From NCBI GenBank assembly GCA_014529385.2, contig CM043953.1, forward strand, positions 71,015,372 to 71,064,371: a stretch of DNA of 49,000 nt. Direction: 5' to 3'. The position numbers and the translations under genes were made by a program. Under the pieces are notes generated by a model that did not search any database, was not told the DNA's origin, and saw only the letters and a list, made by a program, of their open reading frames with translations. The DNA is from Adiantum capillus-veneris (lineage: Eukaryota; Streptophyta; Polypodiopsida; Polypodiales; Pteridaceae). This document shows positions 32,063-43,314 of the stretch, in pieces. The stretch's first letter is position 1; every line of letters begins with the position of its first letter.

Positions 32063-33424
32063 AGGGCAACCTGGCAAAGCCAACGAATCAGGTCACAAAG
32101 CATGGCAGACAGTAGAAAGCATAGGGCTAGCTTTGTAGCTACGACGGGCGTGACAGTGTTGTGTCACTTAGCTTCCATGATATAAACAAGGTTAAAAGAT
32201 GAAGATCTTAGTTGATTGAAGTATATATGTTAATTGAGCAGTGATGGGACACAATGACAGGTAGTGCAATGATAAATGTATGCCAGAATATCATAGCAGG
32301 TGTGCGAGCCCAAGTTGTAGGGATTTGATGCTTAAATGTTGTATGGGAAATGCCTCTCAAAACATGCAAGGCAAGCTGAGTGGTTGGAGGCCATGAGGTC
32401 AGTGATAGAAAGGAAAGTGGGTTAGAGAGTAAATGTTTTGCATGAGGAGGGCCAAAAAGTCCTATTCTGTAAAATTTTACAAAACGCGTTTTCTGTGAAA
32501 ATGGAGCGCGTGTGACAAGGAAAATTCCATTTAGAGCATTTATCAAAGTTGTTTTCAAGAGAGTTGCAGGAAGAAACAGGATAAGAGAAAGGGACAAGGG
32601 AAAGTAGAGGAAGAGGAGGGTTTATTCTTCTTCTTGGATAAGCTTTCTCTCTTAGATTTTGATCAAGGGAAGCGATGTGAAGAACAAAGGAAGTGGATGA
32701 AGACGATGAATTGACAAAGGAGAAGGGAATAAGGTGCAATGCTTTTAGGGGGTTTTCTTGCAAGGTTTGAAGACAGAGTGAAACTAATGCTTGGCAAGCA
32801 ATGGCTTCATCAAGAAAGTAGATTTTTGGTTGGGTTCATAAATTGAGGTGCATACCAATGATGGCGTATGCAATTGGATTGCAATTGGGATTCTCATAAT
32901 CTATCATGGAAGCTCCTATTCTAAGCATAACCCATAGGTTTCTAATATTTTCGGGTTATTAGGGTCGGTTTTGATCACTTTATTGTACAGATTTATAAGA
33001 TTCAATAAATTGAATGTTAGATTGCCTCCAGTTGCATTGTTTCTCAGTATGTGTTGTTATTAATCATATGATATTTACTAAATCTATGTTATTTGTTGCA
33101 AATTAGCCTCTAATGGAACTTATGCTCTCATATTAACTCTCCAGTATCTCCTGCTACACTATATACGCTTATTTCTGTTTCTACTTCTCTCCTCTCTCAA
33201 CTCTTTCATATCGAGAAGCCCAGCCGTTACCCTCTCGAGTCTCAAGCAGAAAGAGGAATGCACTCCGACAACAAATGGTAAGACGATCTTTTTGGCTCTT
33301 GTCGATGGAGCTTCTCAGTTAATGAGATAGTATACTACGTGAAGGAGGGGTGCTGACATGTGCGATGGTGAGTCGGAGCACAAGAGATAGGTGACCTCCT
33401 GCCTCATCTTACTATCTTGTAGAG

Positions 33425-33427
<3 letters not shown>

Positions 33428-33473
<46 letters not shown>
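33428..33473. repeat. (AG)23 microsatellite
   Basis: It is a perfect AG array. Confidence 0.95.
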
Positions 33474-33474
<1 letters not shown>

Positions 33475-33910
33475 CTATGTACCCGCTACCGATGGTGATT
33501 ATTTTGGTGAAGGCAAGCGGTGTGTGTGACTATGCGTATTATATTCGTTGCAAGGTTGGTTCAACTGTTCTCGTCGAGGTTTAGTAATTCCACCAAGAAA
33601 TTCAACTTTCACTGCCAAACGATTTGCAAGCCTGATAGTTTGTTGGGTGGAAGCATGGATAGGTTGTGTGTGAACAATCTACTATCAAGCTTTCAATTTT
33701 GGGTATAAACCATTCATACATAGACCAATTCCAAGTTTTATTTTCTTACATGAAGGTGCTAGATTTGATCTTTCTAGTTTGAGTGTCACTACAGAGTGGT
33801 AGCTACCAGGTCAAAAAACTGGTAGCTAGTGTACACTGATTTATGTTGCTATTGTCCGCAATTGTGGTCAAGATGCTATTTGTATGCTGGTTGCATCCTT
33901 GCAAAAACAT

Positions 33911-34020
33911 GAAAGTTAAGCTTGAAACTAACTACATAATTATGTACATTTTTGTACCATATCTTGAAAGTTAAGCTTGAAACTAACTACATAATTATGT
34001 ACATTTTTGTACCATATCTT
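33911..34020. repeat. Perfect 55-bp tandem duplication with an internal palindrome
   Basis: The two 55-bp units (33911-33965 and 33966-34020) are identical, and a third begins with gaaag and stops. Each unit has the perfect 14-bp palindrome TACATAATTATGTA. Confidence 0.95.
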
Positions 34021-36867
34021 GAAAGAAGGTGTTATTGCATGTGAAAAAAAAAATTGGTCATAAGGCATCCTATTTACACTATACAAATTTTGTTAAGCAT
34101 AGCTTGATAGACCCAAAGCCAAAACAATCAAAAGTTGCCATTTTTAAGAGCTTTGAGTACTGCAAGGGACAGAGTTCAAAGAATAGAGTAAGAAGGTGAG
34201 AAGCTTCTTAGGGACAAAGATAAAATCAAACATAAAGTAGGCACAACACAAAATAAAAAGAATTAAGAAAAGACATTTCTCAAGGTGAAAAAAATAAAGG
34301 CATGACACTAGAAAAGGAAATGAATGGCACTTTAATTATTCATGTCCAAGCAAAGTGGCACTCATTTTTAGAAAAGGGAGACTAGGATAGTTTTTAAAAG
34401 GTGAGAAGATAAAATTAGTCAAGTCTTTAAAGAAAAGACCATACTTTCAAGTCTTTGTATAGAAAATTGCAAAGTGGCATTGATCATAATAGTACTCAAA
34501 AGGTTGTGACACAAAGTATCTTGAATGAATCCATTTTACCAATTTCTAAGGACCAGCAACAAAATTTCTCAATACTTTTAGATCCTTTTCAAATAAGTCA
34601 TAAATTGACTAAGATGTGGAATTTAAGGGGGATTTCTACTTTTTTGTGAGATTTAAGGATGTCCTTGGTGTTACCATCATCATCTTTGAGTAGTATTAAA
34701 GAGCAAAGCTACAAGAACGACTACTTTACTTATTGAGATAGAAAGTAGTAGCAAGAGAAGGGATATGGGATCTTCCTTTGGGGAGAATTGAAGGGGCAAG
34801 TATTGAGAAAGAAAATCATTGAAGGCTTTTCAATTGACTCATATGTAGGAAGACCACCATGAATCCAGAATTGAGTCTAATTCTTTACATGCAACTTTTC
34901 TTGAATATACTAAACAAAGGTTGTCAAAGGGTAGGTTAATTATTTGAGTGCATTAAGGTTAATAACGTTATTCTATCACACATTATAAGTGCAATCCAAT
35001 TTTTTTATTAAAAACTCCATAAGCATGAGCGTGGGGTGAATATATTAGAAAGAAACAAGCATTTGATCTACCCGACATTAAAGGGTGGTAGGTTACTTAT
35101 ATGAAATAAAATGAGGACTTGGCTAGTAGATAATAGTTTCGGGAGGTTCATCATTCACTACTCTCTTATATAACGTGCATTCGTGAGGTATTATAAAAAT
35201 CTCTTTTTTAACATGTCTGAATAAATTAAACGACTCTTACTTTTTTTAAAAAAAAATTAAATTTGAAACCTTTTATTTTAATGTACCTCTGTTAAGTTGC
35301 CTAAATTTTTTTTCATTTTGAAGCCCCTCCTTTCGAACTCACACTATACATTAACATGATTACATACTGTACCTCCGAGATAATAGTATATCCTTACAAA
35401 ACCAAGGGACTCATAATCAAGGTTCCGGTGGGGAGTCTCACAATCCTAATTGCAACAGAACATTGTTCAGAGCATTCTAAGCAAGAAGAGCTAAAAACAA
35501 GGAAATGTTATGTGAGTGTGAAGTGTGAGATGGCAATCTTGATATCCCACCGAAATACCTTTCAATCCCCTAGTGTGAGTTGAGAGCTGTAAGGTTTAAT
35601 TCCGCCCATCTATCGACCCTGGCACCACAATTTAAGGAAGTTGCAAAATATAATCAAAACAGAAGAGAAAAAGTGAAGGAAGTAAAATTGGGGCTGAGAC
35701 AAAGGAAAAGGTTAGTTATGGGGCATGAAATAAGAAGGGGGAGAGGCGTTTGGGAAAGCTTGATCTTTTTCAGCATTTGTTTTGCTCGTTCCTCATTTCT
35801 ATGGTGCTAGCATTTGATTTTTGTTTTTTTTTTTTGGGTTAGTACTTCTTTAGCGCTCCTCTCATCTTACTTTACTAGTGTGGGGAAAGGTGTGAGCCCA
35901 AATAGTTTAAGAATGGAAAGAGGAGACCGTGACAATCGTAGTCCCTTTTGTTTATTGAGAGGGCAAGTGAGCGTGTGGCTAGTACATCCAAAAAGTTGTT
36001 AGGCTAAAGTTTCTTCTCTCCTTCTTCTTCTTCTCCATCAGACCTCAAGCATAGGCACTATTTTGAGCTCTGGTGTATCAGTCTCAGCCTGCCTTCTCCA
36101 TGGTGTTCAAGAGCATTTAGAGCCTACATTGCAAAGTAAGTGTAGTAACTATAAGCTATCATATTCCTCACCTTCTCTAAATACATTGGTTTAATTGCCC
36201 TATCCTAACTGTGTCTTGCTTAATTGCACAATTGCGGTCATTGCTATCGCTTCCTTCTTACAACAATGTACATTAGGGTGTGCTAACAGTGTAAACAAGG
36301 TATTTATGTGATGCACCTTTGAAGATGGAATGCCACAAGCAATCGCTACTTGGAATGTGGTGAATGCTGGCCAATAGTAGGTTGAAGGTGTTGGGTGTAG
36401 GTAAACTCTTGGTGCTTGTGTGTGCAAGAGTTGAAGGGGATTCAATGGAGATGAGATTGAATTTGTTTGCATGTGGGTTATAGGAATGGGAGGAACTTGG
36501 GAAGAATGGGAGGAATGGGAGGGGCTTGGGTGCCTATGTGGGATGAGGATGTGATTCCATGATTGTTGTAGTTGCGAAAGGGAGAAGAGAAATTCTAACA
36601 TCGTAGGAACATCCGAGAGATGGACGTCATAGATGTATGTATACGACGAGTCTTGAACTCAAGATGTGTGAAACGGGATAACCAACCTATGACAACTTAG
36701 GGCTGTGAATTATAAGGGTGGTGGAGGACTGGAGGTTGGTGAAAGGATGAGAATAATTATTTGGGTATAAGAAGTCATTGCAAATTGCAATAGTTGGCTT
36801 CCATGTGCCTTCCTTTCTTGACTCTCAGGGATGATCATGCGCGTTTGCGCGTCTAAAAGGAAGGCGT

Positions 36868-36877
36868 TATATATAAG
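36868..36877 (+). promoter_or_regulatory. TATA box of the NAC gene
   Basis: TATATATAAG lies 669 bp upstream of the NAC start codon, on the right strand, in a GC-richer patch. Transcription would start near 36898-36905. The spacing to the ATG fits a 5' UTR that is split by an intron. Confidence 0.6.
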
Positions 36878-37211
36878 AGGGTCCTGCTCTCCTTCCCACT
36901 TTTTTGTTGCAGCGTTGCGCCCAATTAATCTGCAATTTCTGTGTGTTTTCATAGCTAGAAGCTTGGACCCTGCAAATTGTCATTAAGGCGCACCAAGGCT
37001 TGACCCCGCTGATCAGGTAATTAACTCCAAACACTTCCTTTCTTTCTCTATTTTCTCCGTTTTTTTATAAATGCAAGAAATTAGGATATCTACCAGCCAA
37101 ACAGGCTATGGTTCTCAAAGCTTTCAATCCTCTCCTTCATGACTGCAGCCGCAGCCTTTTCCGGTGGCCATAGTAGCTCGCCTGACAAGAACGGCGGGTT
37201 TGACTGTGCCT

Positions 37212-37239
37212 GCCCGCCCGCCCGCCCGCCCGCCCGCCC
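37212..37239. repeat. (GCCC)7 microsatellite
   Basis: Seven GCCC units lie in the proposed 5' UTR intron. Confidence 0.9.
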
Positions 37240-37404
37240 ATGCTTTCCTTCCAGCTGTTTCATTAATTTTCCTGTACATGTGCATCTCCATAATATTTTG
37301 CCTTGGCTCAGAATTTATTGCTTTCTTTGGTTTCTGTTCTTTTTATTTTCTTACATCAAAGTAGGAAATAATTAGTGTAGCCATTTATTTATTAAGGTGA
37401 AGCT

Positions 37405-37407
<3 letters not shown>

Positions 37408-37445
<38 letters not shown>
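37408..37445. repeat. (GA)19 microsatellite
   Basis: This GA array lies 100 bp upstream of the NAC start codon, within the proposed 5' UTR intron near its acceptor. Confidence 0.95.
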
Positions 37446-37447
<2 letters not shown>

Positions 37448-37545
37448 TATTTTTGCATTCTCTTGACATTTTCATTTGCTATATTCTGAGCTGTAGGTGC
37501 AAAAATCCAAGTGAGGAAAAAAAGGTGGTAAGGAAAGGAAGAGAA

Positions 37546-40414
37546 ATGAGAGAGGAGGAGGAGGTGGTTGCAGGGACTCGGAGGAGTCTAGTGCCACCAG
37601 GGTTCCGATTCCACCCCACAGACGAGGAGCTTGTAGACTTCTACTTGCGCAACAAACTTGGGCGAGCCAAGTTTGACCTCGACCATGTCATCCCCGAAGT
37701 GGACTTGAACAAGCTTGAGCCGTGGGACCTGCGTGGTAAAGCCCCCTCAACTCTCAAGGCTCATTGGGATAGCAAGAGATAAAGCAATTTGGTTTGTTGT
37801 GTCAGAATGCTGCATTAAAGTTCTTCTCCTCCTCTTCTTCTTCTTCTTTTTCTTCTCCTCTCCCTCTCACAATATAAGAACCAAAGGGCCGCACTAGTCG
37901 CATATCATCAACACTGTTGCATTAACAAGGAGTTCAAATAGGTGGGGGTGGCTTTACACCTCCAAATGTCAGCCCGCAGATCATGGTGTGCAAGAGCTAT
38001 GTGCAATTGTAATTAGAGTCATGCTAAAATTGGGGATGAATCTCAAGGGCATCCTCCTTCCTGAAGTGATCCCAGAATTGCCACTGGAGTATTCAATGGC
38101 AAGGTCCATTTCAACAAAACATGAGCTTAGATATCACATTTTTGCTCAAAGAAAAATTAGCCAACAATCCTCTAGCTTTAAAGCACACTGGTCATACCAT
38201 GAGGGGTGTATGAATGGACGCTGCAGCTAGCTTTCACTGGCACATTAGCCATGTATCGTAGTTGGGCGACATGGGGCCGGGCAGCTTTTCCGATGCAAAA
38301 ACTTTGCACTATGCGCCCAACTTGAAAGCAAGGGCCACGTAACATGACCAAGAATCACACATCAGTATACTCTATTGTCACCATGATGTGATGTAGAACA
38401 ACATAGGGATGTACACAGGATTCTTCTCTGTGGATGGCACATTGAAGGAGGAAAGAGTACGAGATTCAGATACACCATAGACAACCTTCCCTTTGACATG
38501 CTAGGCGCCTGTAAGCCTTTATCGTTAGACTCGAAAGTCGTGTTGTTGTGTACTCATGCATTTACATGTAGATTTGTGTAAATGGTTGGCTTAGGGACAT
38601 AATGACTTGTCTTCTCTTTTGATGGATCTAGTATAGAGCATCCCTTAGGTGTAGGGATCAGTGCATAGTAATTAACGTATTAATAAGTTCCCACATTGTT
38701 AGTAGCATCATACGCTTCTAACTTGCACAAGCTAACCACAAAACTACTATCTTTTCACAAGTTTATTTATCTACACACATACACTCAATAGCGGTTGGAG
38801 ATAGGGGAGTGCCGGCCACTCCCCTACCCCCAACCGCACCTAGCTAGCTAGGCATACAGTCCCTCCCTCACAGTTGATCATGATGTCGTCGCAAGCGGCA
38901 ACATGTAATGTAGGTGGGAATTTGTCTAATACTTCTTGTGATATAGTGTTAATCAGAATTGCTACTTACACAAGGGACTTGTGTTGCAAGCAGAGAAATG
39001 CAAGGTGGATGCATCACATCAGAGCACAGAGTGGTACTTCTTTAGCCACAAGGATAAGAAGTACCCAACAGGCACAAGGACCAACAGAGCCACCAAAGCC
39101 GGATTTTGGAAAGCCACCGGTCGCGACAAGGCGGTGATCATGTCATCGATCTCTCAATCTCAGCACCTTGCCGCAGGCCAACGCATTGGAATGCGGAAGA
39201 CACTTGTCTTCTACAAGGGCCGTGCTCCTCACGGGATGAAGACCGACTGGATCATGCACGAATATCGCCTTCAGGATGGTGACTATATCAACCATTTACC
39301 CAAAATTTCAAATGTAAGATTGCCTCCTATTCATTAGTTTTTCTACTGTGCTTCTTCTAAGCAGCCTTGTGTTTTTGTTAAATGAGTACCATCAAGAGAG
39401 TTCTATTTCAGAGTCGGTTTAATAGAAATCCAAGAAAATGTACACACATTTTGCATATGCTTATTGCACATCCTATAAACAGACAAACCTCTTTTAAATA
39501 ACATAAATCAGCAAGGTAGACAAAATGTTAAGTCAATCCTTGAATTCTTTGTGCAGGAAGATGGGTGGGTGGTGTGCCGCGTCTTCAAGAAGAAGAACTA
39601 TGAAGAAAAGAGCAGCAGCACAAGGACCTCATCTTATGATCATAGCAATTCCAACCTCTCTGATGAGGAGCCATCACCTATCAAGAGCACCTATAGTAAC
39701 ATATCTAAAACAGATGTAGCATCTCCGCATTCAGCGATGTCCACCTTCAAATCGTCTCAAAAGCCCCTCAAGATCAAGGAAGGGGAGGTCATAAATGGCC
39801 CAATGAGTCCTGCCATGAAATTGGGCAGTATCAATTTAGCACTATTCTCTTGCAAGCAAGAGATGATGGGGGATCATTACTATGAAGGCCTTAGCATTAA
39901 CAACCAGCCCACTCCTTCCACCTTTTACCAGCTTCCATACTTGGAGAGCACAGAGCTCCTCGCCCCTTACTACAATAATATTGTCGGGGGTTCGACTATC
40001 GCAACGATGAGCCCCATTGCAAATGTGGGTGAAAATCAAGCCAAAAGGCTTGATATAAGCAACCAAAAGCTACACCAGTTGAACAATTTTGAGTCAACAC
40101 ACCAAGAACATTTGGGAGCGATGGTGTCGAAATGTGCAAGCAAAAGTATGTGTTTGAATGAGGAGGATCTTGCCCATTACCTTGAAGCTCACATTAGTTC
40201 AAATGGGCAAAGTTTACCTGACAACTTGCAAGGATGGAGCTTGTATGAAAATCTTGCAAGGCTTCAAGGCACTACAGAGGCAGTTGCAGCAGCTAGCTTT
40301 GCAAATGATCAGCTTTTCCCACATTTCAATAATGCCCATCTTAGCAAAGTGCAACAACCCTTGGAAAATTATTCATCTAGCTGTGAAATAGAGCTTTGGA
40401 ACTTCCCAAGGTAA
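37546..40414 (+). CDS. NAC-domain transcription factor, VNS group (SMB/BRN-like)
   Basis: The gene model has three exons: 37546-37735, 38994-39313 and 39557-40414, giving about 455 aa. The ATG at 37546 is the only in-frame ATG ahead of the NAC domain. Subdomain A is [14 protein letters not shown] (residues 16-29), B ends [11 protein letters not shown] (to 62), C is [15 protein letters not shown] through [10 protein letters not shown] is [17 protein letters not shown] with WIMHEYRL, and E opens exon 3 as [14 protein letters not shown] (171-184). NAC proteins bind DNA as dimers in the nucleus; the VNS group controls vessel, fibre and root-cap maturation in flowering plants. [16 protein letters not shown] and [14 protein letters not shown] favour the SMB/BRN side. 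The tail has QLPYLES (295-301, like the LP box) and a Trp-led [11 protein letters not shown] (397-407, possibly the WQ box). Odd: about ten extra residues between GRDKA and IGMRKT. Intron 2 (39314-39556) has AAT|GTAAG and TGCAG|GAA and is phase 0. Confidence 0.9.
37736..38993 (+). other. NAC intron 1 with tandem donor and acceptor sites
   Basis: The intron is about 1.26 kb. Its donor side reads GTGGTAAAG, so GT occurs at 37733 and 37736. Its acceptor side reads AAGCAG, so exon 2 can start at 38991 or 38994. All four combinations keep the frame. The intron shows no TE coding but has a GC-rich hairpin at 38791-38837. Confidence 0.7.
38791..38837. repeat. 47-nt GC-rich hairpin in NAC intron 1
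   Basis: GCGGTTGG (38791-38798) pairs with CCAACCGC (38830-38837), and TAGGGGAGTG (38802-38811) pairs with CACTCCCCTA (38817-38826). Only a 3x3 internal loop and a 5-nt apical loop are unpaired. The 18 pairs are perfect. Confidence 0.85.
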
Positions 40415-41046
40415 AAGAAAAAAGAACTGAAATGTTCTCCTATGGGCACTCTTGAAGCATGTCAATGATTTTTTCTTTGTGCAAACCTGCAAAAATCCAA
40501 TCCCACATTATTTCAATATGTTTATAATAAGTTGGCTCTTTAGAGTCATAAACTCTTATAAGTATTTGCATAGGGACAATTTACAATAGGAATTTCTATG
40601 TATATCAGTCGATTGTTCCACGCAATATCCTTAATATTTCTGTATGAACATGCACCATCACCCACACATTAAACTTTGATTCCCCTGAAAAGAAAACTTC
40701 AACATCCTTTCTAAACAAACTGTGTTTGAGTTTTGATTCTTGGAAGCAAAAATTGACAGTAGAATGAAAGTAGAAAGGTTGATTAATAATTCTTTCCAAA
40801 AGGACTTTTTCCCATGTGTTTGACGTGTGATCATGCTAGAAATAGTTTTGCAAAACTTAAAGCAAGAAAAAGAGTTATAAATACTATTGTGTAAACCTGT
40901 CTTTCAGACGGGATGGTAGAAGAACCATTCTATAAGATAATGTATGCAATGTTTGTTAATTAAGTTAACAGTTTTGTTAGGCTTTCAAAAATAGCAAAAT
41001 TTTACATACATAGAGCACTACAAAACAAAATAAATTTTGAACATCT
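40415..41046. other. NAC 3' flank, gene-free
   Basis: It is AT-rich and contains the 3' UTR of the NAC gene, whose end is not marked by a clear polyadenylation signal. No other gene is seen. Confidence 0.5.
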
Positions 41047-41320
41047 CTCAAGTACAAGTGTCAAGATGAACTGCTTGTTTATATTCAAGTTCTACATAAT
41101 GCCATGCCTTCTACTTGCAAGTGTAGGTGATTGTTTTTTGAGACAAATGATTGCTTTATGCTTCCCATCTCTGTAGCTTCTGCTCACGATCTCAAGTGTA
41201 AGTGTCAAGATGAATTGTTGGTTTATATTCAAGTTCTACATAATGCCATGCCTTCTACTTGCAAGTGTAGGTGATTGTTTTTTGAGACAAATGATTGCTT
41301 TATGCTTCCCATCTCTATTG
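41047..41320. repeat. 144-bp tandem duplication
   Basis: Units start at 41047 and 41191 (ctcaagt(a/g)). They share a long identical core (tttatattcaagttctac through gcttcccatctct) and differ at a few bases near the start. The second unit is about 14 bp shorter. Confidence 0.9.
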
Positions 41321-41710
41321 AGCATTCCTTGAAATCTAAGCATGACAATATCTGTTGTTCATCTCCTACTAACATTGATTGAAATCATCATGAAATTTAT
41401 GAACCTTCTTTTAATTCTAATAATATTCAATTTTTATTTTGTTGTTTAATATGCTTAATATTTGTTTAAAAACTTATGGATATCGAAATAAATATTTTAT
41501 ACCTTTTTTAGTTTCTTTTATTTGGTAATTCCAATATTTTTTTACAATGGGTTCATTGCAAATGTGATTGAGTGTTCGGCAAGTTAATCTCACAATCCTT
41601 ATTTTGCTTCCTAACAATCTTTACCTACCATTCTTTTTTGACATGGCAAATTTGTCCAATATTAAAAATTTCTAAAGATAGTGTCACAAACAGTAAGGCT
41701 ATTCTACTCG
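41321..41710. other. Gene-free AT-rich stretch
   Basis: No coding, repeat or RNA motif is recognised. Confidence 0.5.
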
Positions 41711-41784
41711 AGTTTGCCTTTTAAATAATTTAGTAAACATTGATGTATGAAAATATTGTATTATGTACACAAACCTAGCATATA

Positions 41785-42015
41785 TGTTACCATATACATG
41801 TGGTAGTGATGTGTGTGAACACACTAGGACCGTCTGGGCATTTTTTTCCTCTTTAGGAGGTTTTTTTCCCGGCCCGTGCATTGTATATACGCCCATCACT
41901 CTAGGGCTATCTATCTTTCCATTGCACATTAAGTAATACACTCTCTATTGTGTGTCTTGAGCTTCCTTTGTCTTCTCCAAGCTGTGTGTGTTTTCCTGCA
42001 ACCCTAATTCCAACA
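41785..42015 (+). repeat. Copia LTR, copy A
   Basis: It is 231 bp, from TGTTACCATATACATG to CCTAATTCCAACA. It is equal in length to copy B and nearly identical to it. Confidence 0.85.
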
Positions 42016-42017
42016 AT

Positions 42018-42029
42018 TGGTATCAGAGC
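42018..42029 (+). other. Primer binding site, copy A
   Basis: TGGTATCAGAGC lies two bases after the LTR end; it is complementary to the initiator Met-tRNA 3' end. Confidence 0.9.
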
Positions 42030-42378
42030 AAGTTGCGTCCTCCCGGGTTTAGTCACCAGCAACTCCAGCACACGCCTGCTCACTTTCTTCGATTTCTGTG
42101 AGCTTTGGCGAGCATTTGTAGGTCGACAAAAATTTTAGACAAGCTCGTAGTGCTTAGTCTGCTCAGATTTTTTATTCGAACTCATTTCACACTCCGTTTA
42201 CACTACAACCAGGTTTGCACAGGCAATTTCGTCATTTTGTGCAGAATTTCTATCAGTGCCAAATACTGCATAACAGGTCCCATAGAGTCTACTGCGGGTT
42301 GTGCTATATAGCACGTGCTGGTCTCACTCAGTTTCTCCTCATTTCGGACAGTTTTCACATCAAGTGCACGCATTTTCC

Positions 42379-43271
42379 ATGGCTGACAACAACACAGATG
42401 TGTTCAAGATGTTTGCTGCTGAGGACACATTGGATGGAAAACAATTACCCTATGTGGGCTTACATGATGCAACATGTTTTTGTGTCAAAGGATGTTTGGA
42501 ATATTGTGTAGGGCATTGATGTATGTCCTCGTTCTGAGGATGTAGACGATGTTGAGGATGTTGCAGGTCTTGCTGGAAGGATTGTTGCTATTAGAGTTGT
42601 TTTGCCTACGGCAGAACAAGCTCTTTGGGATGTAAAGGATACACAGGCTCATGCATTGATTGCATTGTCTATGAAGCGCACCATTACTCCTCACATTCGT
42701 TCAGCGAAATCTGGAAAACAGGCTTGGGATATTCTAGCTGGTCTTTATGCAAGCCGCAATGAGGCAAAATTACATTGCTGCGTAAAGAGTTGGAATCGAA
42801 GATTATGCATGAGGAAGACGATATGGACACTTTCCTTGCTGGTGTCAAGGATATCAATGAGCAACTTATTTCTGCAGGTGAAGTCATTTCAGACAGTTCC
42901 CTTGTGCAGACTATTCATGATGCCTTACCAGATTCTTACCAAACTTTTGTTGGTACTTGGATACTTATGACCCAAGGAAATCCTGAAGTTGTCAAGTTTG
43001 ATTATGTGCATTGCTATTGCAAGAGTCACTTTCCAAAAAGAAAAAGACTAGACAACGTGCAGTTGAACAGGCTTTTATTGCTTCTCAAAGAAAGGGTGGT
43101 AATAGCAATGCAACCACTTCTTATGGTTCTGCTGCAAGTGAAAAAACTTATGTTCCCAATGCTTCTGCTAGCAGCACTTCGTTTGGAAATTCTAGTGATA
43201 AGGGCAAAAAGAAGATGCGTTGCCATTATTGTAAAGCTAATGATCACTTGATCAAGCAGTGTCCTAATTGA
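42379..43271 (+). pseudogene. Copia gag relic, copy A
   Basis: It starts MADNNTDVFKMFAAEDTLDG; then a base change in length shifts the frame to NNYPMWAYMMQHVFVSKDVWNIV. The gag body continues (ITPHIRSAKSGKQAWDILAGLYASRNEAK), and a second shift follows at about 42770, where the element at 24.4-28.0 kb reads KTALMRKELQSK. Another shift near 43000 leads to the last part, ending CHYCKANDHLIKQCPN and TGA. The zinc knuckle C-x2-C-x4-H-x4-C is intact. The LINE-like rest of pol does not follow. Frame lesions are shared with copy B. Confidence 0.85.
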
Positions 43272-43314
43272 AGGCCAATGTTACGAAACTAAATAATTGA
43301 AGGCCAATGTTAGG

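Larger units (their letters stand above)
32063..36860. other. 4.8 kb without a recognised gene
   Basis: The stretch is AT-rich. It includes a GA array (33428-33473), a perfect 55-bp tandem duplication (33911-34020) and many poly-A/T runs. Short open frames on both strands (for example 32208-32763 minus, 35356-36002 plus) have no family motif and no splice support. It is presumably intergenic, partly very old repeat sequence, and the far part would be the NAC promoter region. Confidence 0.6.
37017..37496 (+). other. Probable 5' UTR intron of the NAC gene
   Basis: A donor GATCAG|GTAATT at 37016/37017 and an acceptor CTGTAG|GTGC at 37496/37497 bracket 480 bp of T-rich sequence. The intron would hold the CCCG repeat (37212-37239) and a GA array (37408-37445). 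The remaining UTR would be about 165 nt. The model is inferred from splice signals only. Confidence 0.45.
41711..43291 (+). mobile_element. Truncated Copia LTR-gag unit, copy A
   Basis: The unit has about 74 bp of flank, an LTR (41785-42015), a PBS (42018-42029), a leader, and a gag relic from ATG 42379 to the knuckle stop at 43269-43271. It ends right after TTGAAGGCCAATGTTA. Everything from protease on is missing. Copy B at 43628 repeats the whole unit, flank included, with a constant offset of 1917 bp. The family is the same as the element at 24421-27974. Confidence 0.9.

Noticed and set aside
32208-32763. Overlapping minus-strand frames as a small gene
   Set aside because: The frames have no motif, and two frames overlap without one being favoured.
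36640-36700. SINE-like A and B boxes on the minus strand (ggttggttatcccg ... gagttcaagactc)
   Set aside because: The spacing is plausible, but there is no second copy in the window and no tail or target duplication.
37988-38230. Open frame inside NAC intron 1 as an extra exon
   Set aside because: It does not continue the NAC domain. Exon 1 joins exon 2 directly with family-length spacing.
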